Below are positions 1 through 5,612 of a DNA stretch of 8,735 nucleotides, piece after piece. The notes under the pieces were generated by a model, which saw only the letters and a program-made list of their open reading frames with translations, was not told the DNA's origin and made no database searches. Position 1 is the stretch's first letter. The number at the start of each line of letters is the position of its first letter. The position numbers and the translations under genes were made by a program. This DNA comes from JBFWQM01 sp050249455 (lineage in GTDB: Bacteria > Pseudomonadota > Alphaproteobacteria > MPNO01 > VGEU01): the NCBI GenBank assembly GCA_050249455.1, contig JBFWQM010000227.1, positions 1 to 8,735 on the forward strand, given 5' to 3'.

Positions 1-126
1 CGTCGCGTGGCCGGTGGAGACGATGCGCTCCACCCGCGCGGCGCCGGCGCGCGCCAGCACCTCCGTCGCCTCCGCCGGCAGGGGGCCGGCCGGCAGGCCC
101 GCGTCGAGGTTGCCTGCGTGGGTCAT
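1..126 (-). CDS. Cupin-domain protein, N-terminal fragment (gene runs off the left edge)
   Basis: The reverse strand from 126 reads 42 open codons starting MTHAGNLDAG and ending ERIVSTGHAT at the window edge. A good Shine-Dalgarno (GGAGGA, reverse complement of about 138-143) lies about 11 bases before the ATG, which supports this start. The segment 'RIVSTGHA' resembles the opening of small single-domain cupins, in which a similar string is followed by a Trp-Tyr-Asp-Gln stretch and the metal-binding His motifs; those downstream parts are outside the window. The family call therefore rests on the N-terminus alone and on memory of the family. The gene is divergent from dctP and shares a 134-bp intergenic region with it. 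No enzymatic role can be assigned. Confidence 0.62.
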   Translation of the reverse strand, partial: MTHAGNLDAGLPAGPLPAEATEVLARAGAARVERIVSTGHAT

Positions 127-260
127 GGCGGTGGGATTCCTCCGTCGTCGAATCGCGGTTCGCCGCGCTTGCTGGCGGTCGGGGCCTCGCCTAGGCTGGC
201 GGCAATGAACGGCCATAAGGCCGGCAAGCACAACGAAAACGAATCCTTAGGGAGGATTTC
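127..260. promoter_or_regulatory. Divergent intergenic region between cupin gene and TRAP operon
   Basis: These 134 bp must carry the promoters of both divergent genes. Visible elements are: an imperfect 14-bp palindrome CGAATCGCGGTTCG (149-162, one mismatched pair), just upstream of the cupin gene's ribosome site and a possible operator; a TTGCTGG (169-175) followed 14 bases later by CCTAGGCT (190-197), a weak fit to an alphaproteobacterial housekeeping promoter for dctP; a perfect 5-bp inverted repeat CGGCC-ATAA-GGCCG (210-223); and the dctP Shine-Dalgarno AGGGAGGA (249-256). The last lies in a weak 6-bp stem-loop (241-246 with 254-259). The location of regulation here is solid. The individual elements are short and could be chance in GC-rich DNA. 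Confidence 0.4.
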
Positions 261-1298
261 ATGCCTGCACAGGTCGAATTGCGCCTGCGTCATGCCTTCG
301 CGGCCGCGTCGGTGGCCGCCGCCCTCGCGCTCTTGCCGTCGCCCGCCGCCGCGCAGGGAACGGAGCTGCGCATCTCCACCTTCGTGCCGCCGGTCCACGT
401 CATCGCGCGCGAGATCATCACGCCGTGGATCGCCGACGTCGAGCGGGAGACCGGCGGCGAGGTGAAGCCGAAGCTGTTCCCGTCGATGCAGCTCGGCGGC
501 AGCCCGCCGGGCCTCTACCGCCAGGCGGCGGAAGGCGTGGTGGACATGGTGTTCACCCTGCCCGGCTACACCTCGCCGGCGTTCCCGCGCACCCAGATGG
601 TCGAGCTACCCGGGCTGTCGAAGGACGGCGAGGCGGCGACCGACCTGCTGTGGGACCTGATCGACCCGTACCTGCTGCCCGAGTACCAGGGCGTCAAGAT
701 CGTTGCGCTGTGGGCGGCGGAAGATGCGGGTCTGATGACGCGCTCCAAGCCGATCCGCTCGCTCGACGACGTCAAGGGGATGCGGCTGCGCTCGCCGTCC
801 GCCGCGCAGGCGCGCCAGATCGAGGTGATGGGCGGCACGCCGGTCGCCATGCCGATCACCGACGTCTACCCCAGCCTGGAGCGCGGCGTGATCGACGGCG
901 CGATGGTGCCGTTCTCCGTCATCCTCGACTTCCGGCTGGGCGAGGTGGCGCGCACCTACACCATCCCGGGGCCGCTGTTCGGCCGGTCGTCGTTCCTGAT
1001 CGCGATGAACCAGAAGAAGTACGACGGCCTGTCGGCCAAGGCGAAGGCGGCGATCGACAAGCTGTCGGGGCGCGCGCTGAGCCAGAAGGCGACCGGCGTC
1101 TACGTCAAGCGCTCCGACGAGGGCGTGGCGAGCGTGCGCGGCAAGGCGGAGGTGATCAACTTCTCCGCCGCCGAGCAGGAGCGCATCGGCAAGACGCTGC
1201 GCCCGATCGTCGACGACTGGATCAAGGAAGCCGAAGGCAAGGGCATCCCGGCGCGCAAGATGCTGGCGGTGGCCAAGCACCCGGCCGGCTCGAACTAG
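261..1298 (+). CDS. dctP: TRAP transporter substrate-binding protein, DctP family
   Basis: Periplasmic solute receptor of a tripartite ATP-independent (TRAP) transporter, 345 aa, a normal length. A strong Shine-Dalgarno (AGGGAGGA, 249-256) sits 4 bases before the ATG. Residues 1-31 form a Sec signal peptide: a charged start with R8 and R10, a hydrophobic Ala/Leu core, and a probable cleavage after PAAA31 before QG. The mature part has the family's typical pieces: the early strand TELRIST, the 'QLGG' segment around 77-80, the 'KGMRLRSPS' block (172-180) whose R177 fits the conserved Arg that binds the ligand carboxylate, and 'ERGVIDGAM' (207-215), a hallmark of the DctP fold. It is the first gene of a P-Q-M operon. 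The ligand is not readable from sequence; most DctP receptors bind organic acids. Confidence 0.93.
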   Translation: MPAQVELRLRHAFAAASVAAALALLPSPAAAQGTELRISTFVPPVHVIAREIITPWIADVERETGGEVKPKLFPSMQLGGSPPGLYRQAAEGVVDMVFTLPGYTSPAFPRTQMVELPGLSKDGEAATDLLWDLIDPYLLPEYQGVKIVALWAAEDAGLMTRSKPIRSLDDVKGMRLRSPSAAQARQIEVMGGTPVAMPITDVYPSLERGVIDGAMVPFSVILDFRLGEVARTYTIPGPLFGRSSFLIAMNQKKYDGLSAKAKAAIDKLSGRALSQKATGVYVKRSDEGVASVRGKAEVINFSAAEQERIGKTLRPIVDDWIKEAEGKGIPARKMLAVAKHPAGSN

Positions 1299-1302
1299 GG
1301 GC

Positions 1303-1812
1303 ATGGAAGACGACACCGGCGGCGGGCCGCTGGCGCCGCCGCTCCGCGCCCTCGCCCTCGGCGGGGGCGCGGTCCTGCTCGGCCTGATGGGGCTGGTCGC
1401 GTTCGACATCGTGATGCGACGCGTGCTGCACATCCCGTTCCTCGGCGGATTCGAGATGACCGAGCTCGCGATGGTGGTCATCGTCGCCCTGGGCCTGCCC
1501 TATTGCGCGGTGACCGGCGGGCACGTCGCGGTCGACCTGCTGGGCCGCTACCTCGACCGGCCGGCGCTGCGCTGGGTCAGCGTTGCGATCCACCTGACCG
1601 GGGCGGTCCTGTTCGCGCTGATCGCCTGGCGCACCGTGCTGCATGCGATGGGCAGCCTGCGCTGGGGCGACGCCACCAACATGATGGCGATCCCGAAATA
1701 CCCGTTCCAGCTCGTCACCGCGCTGGGCACGGGGCTGATGGCGGTGGTGCTGCTGGCGCAGGCCGTGCAGGCGCTGCGCGCCCGGCCGGCGCGGGACGAC
1801 GGCGCGGCATGA
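1303..1812 (+). CDS. dctQ: TRAP transporter small permease, DctQ family
   Basis: Small integral membrane subunit of the TRAP transporter, 169 aa, normal for the family. Four hydrophobic helices are visible at about 15-38, 52-71, 91-112 and 132-157. Family landmarks are the Arg-Arg after helix 1 (R39, R40), the 'PFLGGFEMTE' stretch (45-54) with an acidic residue entering helix 2, and 'GGHVAVDLL' (72-80) after helix 2, equivalent to the conserved H-x-x-VD segment of DctQ proteins. It begins 4 bases after the dctP stop; the only SD-like bases (AGGGG, 1297-1301) are almost touching the ATG, so translation is probably coupled to dctP. Its stop overlaps the dctM start in an ATGA (1809-1812), so coupling to dctM is likely as well. 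Confidence 0.9.
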   Translation: MEDDTGGGPLAPPLRALALGGGAVLLGLMGLVAFDIVMRRVLHIPFLGGFEMTELAMVVIVALGLPYCAVTGGHVAVDLLGRYLDRPALRWVSVAIHLTGAVLFALIAWRTVLHAMGSLRWGDATNMMAIPKYPFQLVTALGTGLMAVVLLAQAVQALRARPARDDGAA

Positions 1813-2672
1813 CCCCCACCGCCATCGGCCTGATCGGGTTCGCCGTGCTCCTGGTCCTGCTCGCGCTGCGCATGCCGATCGGCATCGCGATGACCCTGGT
1901 CGGCATCGTCGGCATCGCGGTCTTGAACTCCACCGACGCGGCGCTGCGCATCCTGGGCGAGTTTCCCTACGCCTACTCATCCGTCTACGCGCTCAGCGTC
2001 ATCCCGCTGTTCGTGTTGATGGGGAACTTCGCGTCCGTGTCGGGCCTGGGGCGCGACCTCTACCAGGCGGCCTATGCCTGGATCGGCCACCGGCCGGGCG
2101 GGCTGGCGTCGGCGACGATCCTGGCCTGCGCCGGGTTCGCGGCGCTGTCGGGCTCCTCGGTCGCCTCGGCCGCCACCATGGGCAAGGTGGCGCTGCCGGA
2201 GATGCGGCGCTACGACTACGACCCGCGCCTGGCGACCGGCGCGGTGGCGGCGGGCGGCACGCTCGGCATCCTGATCCCGCCGTCGACGGCGATGATCGTC
2301 TATGCGCTGCTGACCGAGCAGTCGATCGGCAAGCTGTTCCTGGCCGGCTTCCTGCCGGGCGTCCTGCTGGCGGCCCTGTTCATCGTCACCATCGCGATCA
2401 TCGCCCACCTGCGGCCGGAGCTCGGCCCGCGCGGCGCGGTGCACGACCTGCGCCAGCGCTTNNNNNNNNNNNNNNNNNNNNNNNNNNNNNNNNNNNNNNN
2501 NNNNNNNNNNNNNNNNNNNNNNNNNNNNNNNNNNNNNNNNNNNNNNNNNNNNNNNNNNNNNCAGATCTTCGCCGGCATCATGCCGTTCTGGATCGCGATG
2601 ATCGCCTGCGTCGGGCTGCTGGTCGCGTTCCCGCAGATCGCGCTGGTGCTGCCCGAGACGATGTTCCGCTGA
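1809..2672 (+). CDS. dctM: TRAP transporter large permease, DctM family (interrupted by assembly gap)
   Basis: Large, transport-competent membrane subunit of the TRAP system. The start is the ATG in the ATGA overlap with dctQ. The 217 codons before the gap show the canonical order: helix 1 and 'RMPIGIAM' (21-28), 'SVIPLFVLMGNF' (63-74), 'SGSSVASAATMG' (114-125), 'GTLGILIPPS' (150-159) and 'LAGFLPG' (178-184), all strongly conserved in DctM. After the N run, 36 residues from 'QIFAGIMPFW' to the stop match the usual DctM C-terminus, including a final helix and the 'FPQIALVLP' end. Known sequence is only about 253 residues against about 425-440 for the family, so the middle third is missing rather than deleted. 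The reading frame is open on both sides. Whether the gene is intact cannot be seen. Confidence 0.9.
   Translation: MTPTAIGLIGFAVLLVLLALRMPIGIAMTLVGIVGIAVLNSTDAALRILGEFPYAYSSVYALSVIPLFVLMGNFASVSGLGRDLYQAAYAWIGHRPGGLASATILACAGFAALSGSSVASAATMGKVALPEMRRYDYDPRLATGAVAAGGTLGILIPPSTAMIVYALLTEQSIGKLFLAGFLPGVLLAALFIVTIAIIAHLRPELGPRGAVHDLRQRXXXXXXXXXXXXXXXXXXXXXXXXXXXXXXXXXXQIFAGIMPFWIAMIACVGLLVAFPQIALVLPETMFR
2462..2561. other. Assembly gap, 100 N, inside dctM
   Basis: Exactly 100 undetermined bases, a conventional placeholder length for a scaffold join of unknown size. It falls between a normal DctM N-terminal half and a normal DctM C-terminus. From the usual DctM length I infer that roughly 170 residues, about 0.5 kb, are really missing, so all coordinates to the right are probably offset by some 400 bp relative to the true chromosome. 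Confidence 0.97.
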
Positions 2673-2725
2673 CCGGCATGACACAGTTTTTCCGCATCGC
2701 GGCATCCCCGGACTTGGGCTAAGGT

Positions 2726-2748
2726 TTTCCGGAATCGCATTCTGGAGG
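2726..2748 (+). promoter_or_regulatory. Stem-loop enclosing the ribosome-binding site of the PhyH-family gene
   Basis: In the 87-bp spacer between dctM and the oxygenase gene, bases 2726-2735 can pair with 2739-2748 around a three-base CGC loop. The core CCGGAAT-CGC-ATTCTGG has one G-U pair; extension outward adds one U-A and two U-G pairs, giving ten pairs, three of them wobbles. The right arm ends in the gene's Shine-Dalgarno GGAGG (2744-2748, 11 bases before the ATG at 2760), so the whole site would be paired in RNA. The core could equally be a protein-binding inverted repeat. A GCTAAGGT at 2718-2725 resembles an alphaproteobacterial -10 element but has no clear -35 partner. There is no U-tract after the stem, so a terminator is unlikely. 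Confidence 0.4.
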
Positions 2749-2759
2749 CTGCGTCCGCG

Positions 2760-3578
2760 ATGCCCAAGGTCCTGAGCTCGGATCAGGTCGCGTTCTATCG
2801 CCGCGAAGGCTACCTGTTCCCGCTGCCCGCCATCGCGCCGGCGGAGGCCGCGGCGCTGCATGCCGACCTCGACCGCTTCGCGGCGGATGAGGGCTATTCG
2901 GCCGGCTCGATGCACTTCAAGGGCCATCTCGCGTTCCAGCGCAGCTGGGACATGGCGCGCGCGCCGGCGATCCTCGACGCGGTGGAGGACCTGATCGGGC
3001 CGAACATCCTGGTCTTCGCCTCCAAGTTCTGGATCAAGGGCGGCGGGGACGGCTCGTTCGTCTCCTGGCACCAGGACTCGGCGTATTTCGGGCTCGACCC
3101 GCACGAACTCGTGACGGTTTGGATCGCGCTGACCGAGGCGACGCCGGAGAACGGCTGCATGCAGGTGATCCCGCGCTCGCACGTCGGGCCGGCGCTGAGC
3201 CACGTCGAGACCTACGACAGGAAGAACCTGCTGGCGCGCGGCCAGACCCTGACGGGGCTCGACACCGCGACCGCGGTCGACATGCCGCTGGCGATGGGCC
3301 AGTTCTCGATGCATCACGAGCGTGCGGTGCATGGCTCGCTGCCCAACCGCACGCGCGAGACGCGCATCGGGCTGTCGCTGTTCTACATCCCGACGCACGT
3401 GCGCTCGACCATCGGCCGGCGCACCGCGACGCTGGTGCGCGGCACGGACGCGTACGGCCACTGGGATCCCGACCCGGTGCCCAGCGGGGACCGCGACCCA
3501 GCGATCCTCGCCTACATGAAGCGCGCCCACGAGCGCTACCACGACAAGTCGGTCGCGCAGGAGGCGATGCACCCTTAA
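2760..3578 (+). CDS. Phytanoyl-CoA dioxygenase (PhyH) family Fe(II)/2-oxoglutarate oxygenase
   Basis: Predicted cytoplasmic non-haem iron oxygenase, 272 aa, a usual PhyH-family length. Such enzymes couple 2-oxoglutarate decarboxylation to hydroxylation of a substrate. The iron triad is visible: H104 and D106 in 'SWHQDSAYFGL', and H191 in 'ERAVHGSLPNRT'. R202 lies 11 residues after H191, the spacing of the 2-oxoglutarate-binding Arg in human PHYH (H264/R275, from memory). 'NGCMQVIPRSH' (131-141) is the conserved strand-turn found in this family. No signal peptide or membrane helix is seen. The ATG at 2760 follows GGAGG at 2744-2748. It lies 13 bp before an aldolase-like gene, almost certainly in the same transcript, and 87 bp after a TRAP transporter. 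The substrate is unknown; PhyH relatives act on acyl-CoAs, phosphonates, ectoine and many natural products. Confidence 0.9.
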   Translation: MPKVLSSDQVAFYRREGYLFPLPAIAPAEAAALHADLDRFAADEGYSAGSMHFKGHLAFQRSWDMARAPAILDAVEDLIGPNILVFASKFWIKGGGDGSFVSWHQDSAYFGLDPHELVTVWIALTEATPENGCMQVIPRSHVGPALSHVETYDRKNLLARGQTLTGLDTATAVDMPLAMGQFSMHHERAVHGSLPNRTRETRIGLSLFYIPTHVRSTIGRRTATLVRGTDAYGHWDPDPVPSGDRDPAILAYMKRAHERYHDKSVAQEAMHP

Positions 3579-3591
3579 GGGGAGGACGACC

Positions 3592-4365
3592 ATGGCCGCC
3601 ACCCGGCTTGCCAGCGCGCCGATGACGGACGCCGAGCGCGAGATGCGCGCCGACCTCGCCGCCGCGTTCAGGCTGGTCGACCTCCACGGCTGGTCCGACC
3701 TGCTGGCCACCCACCTGTCGGCGCGCGTGCCGGGGCCGGACGACCACTTCCTGATCAACCCGTTCGGTCTCCTGTTCGAGGAGGTCACCGCCTCCAGCCT
3801 GATCAAGGTCGACGTCGACGGCAACATCCTGTCGGACAGCGACTACGGCATCAACCCGGCGGGATTCGTGATCCACAGCGCCGTGCACATGGCGCGCCGC
3901 GACGCGGCCTGCGTGATGCACACCCACACCGCCGCCGGCACCGGCGTCGCGACGCAGAAGGACGGGCTGCTGCCGCTCACCCAGCACGCGCTCGCGGTGC
4001 TGGCACATACCGGCTACCACGACTTCGAGGGCATCGCGACCGACCTCGACGAGCGGGCGCGCCTCGCCCGTGACCTCGCCGACCACAACGTGCTGATCCT
4101 GCGCAACCACGGACTGCTGACGGTCGGGCGCACGGTCGGCGAGGCGTTCATGTGGCTGTACCGCGCCGAGCGCGCCTGCCGCATGCAGCTCGCCTTCCAG
4201 CAGTCGGGCGCCGCCGCGATGGAGATTCCCGAAGATGTGCGGCGGGTCACCTTCGAGCGCAACCGCTTCAACAACTCCGACCAGGGATACCGCACGATCG
4301 GCAAGGTCGAGTGGCCGGCGCTGCGCCGCAAGCTCGACCGCATCGACCCGTCCTATCGCGACTGA
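3592..4365 (+). CDS. Class II aldolase/adducin family protein, catalytic Glu apparently absent
   Basis: Cytoplasmic protein of 257 aa with the class II aldolase/adducin fold. A strong Shine-Dalgarno (GGGGAGGA, 3579-3586) precedes the ATG. Zinc ligands typical of fuculose-phosphate aldolase are present: H110 and H112 in 'VMHTHTAAG' and H173 in 'LRNHGLLTVG', with the same 61-residue spacing as H94 to H155 of E. coli FucA (recalled numbering). The FucA catalytic acid, E73, falls opposite G91 in 'GINPAGFVIHSAVH', anchored by H95 matching FucA H77. This 'N-P-A-G-F' version is common in the adducin-like branch of bacterial proteins whose reactions are mostly unknown. It may therefore be a decarboxylase, epimerase or other metal-dependent enzyme rather than an aldolase. 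It probably forms an operon with the PhyH-family oxygenase 13 bp upstream. Confidence 0.9.
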   Translation: MAATRLASAPMTDAEREMRADLAAAFRLVDLHGWSDLLATHLSARVPGPDDHFLINPFGLLFEEVTASSLIKVDVDGNILSDSDYGINPAGFVIHSAVHMARRDAACVMHTHTAAGTGVATQKDGLLPLTQHALAVLAHTGYHDFEGIATDLDERARLARDLADHNVLILRNHGLLTVGRTVGEAFMWLYRAERACRMQLAFQQSGAAAMEIPEDVRRVTFERNRFNNSDQGYRTIGKVEWPALRRKLDRIDPSYRD

Positions 4366-4399
4366 GGCGCAAGGGGCGGCGCAGCAGCAGGGTGGCTGA

Positions 4400-5602
4400 A
4401 TGAACGATATCGCGACCGGCATCGCGGCGGGTGGGCTGCGGCCGGACGACGGGGGGACGGTCGAGCTGACCATCCTGATGCCGTGCCTCAACGAGGCGCG
4501 GACGGTGGGCGTCTGCGTGGAGAAGGCGGTCGGCTACCTGCGCCGCGCCGGCATCGCCGGCGAGGTGCTGGTCGCCGACAACGGCTCCACCGACGGCTCG
4601 CAGGACATCGCGCGCGCCAACGGCGCGCGGGTGATCGCGGTGCCGCGGCGCGGCTACGGCGCGGCGCTGGCCGCCGGCATCGCCGAGGCGCGCGGGCGCT
4701 TCGTCATCATGGGCGATTCCGACGACAGCTACGACTTCACCGCGCTCGACGGCTTCGTCGCGGCGCTGCGCGCCGGGGCGGAGCTCGCGATGGGCAACCG
4801 CTTCAAGGGCGGCATCAAGCCGAGCGCGATGCCGCCGCTGCACCGCTATTTCGGCAACCCGGCGCTGACCATGATCGGCCGCGTGCTGTTCCGCTCGCCG
4901 CTGGGCGACTTCTACTGCGGGCTACGCGGCTTCGACCGCGACGCGATCCGCCGCCTCAGGCTCGACACGCCGGGGATGGAGTTCGCGCTGGAGATGGTGG
5001 TGAAGGCCACCATCCACGGCCTGCGCGTCGCCGAGGTCCCGACCACCCTGTCGCCCGACGGCCGGACGCGGCCGCCGCACCTGCGGTCGTGGCGCGACGG
5101 CTGGCGCAGCCTGCGCTTCTTCCTGACCTTGAGCCCGCGCAGCATCTTCCTCTATCCCGGGATCGTGCTGGCGCTGGTCGGCGGCGTGCTGGCGGCGGCG
5201 CTGATGGTGGGCGACATCCGCCTCGGCACCGTCCTGCTGGGCTACCACACGCTGCTGTTCGCATGCGCGGCGCTGCTGCTGGGCGTGCAGATGATCGGCT
5301 TCTGGGTGTTCGCCAAGATCGTCGCGATGCAGCGCGGCCTGCTGCGCGCCGACCAGCAGCTCGAGCGCGCGCTGGCGCGGGTGCCGATGGAGCTGGGCCT
5401 CGCCACCGGCATCGTCGTGTTCGCGGCCGGGTTCGCCGCCGCGGCCTATGCGCTGGGCAACTGGGCCGGCACCGGGTTCGGCCCGCTCACCGGCGCATCG
5501 ACCCTGCGCTGGACGATCGGCGCGGCGACCGCGATGGTGCTGGGCGCGCATTTGGTGTTCGCGTCGTTCTTCCGCTACCTGCTGGAGAACCGGCGCGATT
5601 GA
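4400..5602 (+). CDS. GT2 glycosyltransferase, polyprenol-phosphate sugar synthase type, with 4 C-terminal TM helices
   Basis: Membrane-anchored family 2 glycosyltransferase, 400 aa, likely to transfer a sugar from a nucleotide sugar to a polyprenyl phosphate on the cytoplasmic face of the inner membrane. The GT-A domain covers about 22-245: 'TILMPCLNEARTV' (24-36), 'VADNGSTDGS' (58-67) for nucleotide binding, and the acidic 'GDSDDSYD' (105-112) supplying the metal-binding DxD. 'GLRGFDRDAI' (174-183), 'GMEFALEMVVKA' (192-203) and 'RPPHLRSWRDGWR' (224-236) are strongly conserved in dolichol-P-glucose/mannose-synthase-like bacterial enzymes. Four hydrophobic helices follow at about 250-271, 277-305, 332-352 and 370-394. 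The sugar is unknown. The SD is weak (AGGG, about 4389-4392). The next gene starts 10 bases downstream and encodes a multi-helix membrane protein, a plausible user of the lipid-linked sugar. Confidence 0.9.
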   Translation: MNDIATGIAAGGLRPDDGGTVELTILMPCLNEARTVGVCVEKAVGYLRRAGIAGEVLVADNGSTDGSQDIARANGARVIAVPRRGYGAALAAGIAEARGRFVIMGDSDDSYDFTALDGFVAALRAGAELAMGNRFKGGIKPSAMPPLHRYFGNPALTMIGRVLFRSPLGDFYCGLRGFDRDAIRRLRLDTPGMEFALEMVVKATIHGLRVAEVPTTLSPDGRTRPPHLRSWRDGWRSLRFFLTLSPRSIFLYPGIVLALVGGVLAAALMVGDIRLGTVLLGYHTLLFACAALLLGVQMIGFWVFAKIVAMQRGLLRADQQLERALARVPMELGLATGIVVFAAGFAAAAYALGNWAGTGFGPLTGASTLRWTIGAATAMVLGAHLVFASFFRYLLENRRD

Positions 5603-5612
5603 GGCGGGCGCG

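Noticed and set aside
210..223. CGGCC-ATAA-GGCCG as a transcription terminator
   Set aside because: No T-run follows on either strand, and it lies between divergent genes, where no terminator is needed.
1503..1808. N-terminal extension of dctM inside dctQ
   Set aside because: The ATG at 1809 overlaps the dctQ stop in a standard ATGA junction and gives the normal DctM N-terminus.
2673..2759. Intrinsic terminator after dctM
   Set aside because: The TTTTT at about 2687-2691 has no GC-rich stem before it, and the stem-loop at 2726-2748 is followed by GC-rich sequence rather than T residues.
1977..3827. 616-codon minus-strand open frame across dctM and the PhyH gene
   Set aside because: It includes the N run and has no domain; the opposite strand carries well-conserved DctM and PhyH motifs.
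5448..5612. N-terminal extension of the first membrane protein by 55 residues
   Set aside because: It would overlap the GT2 gene by 155 bases, is Arg-rich and non-hydrophobic, and has no counterpart in the paralog.
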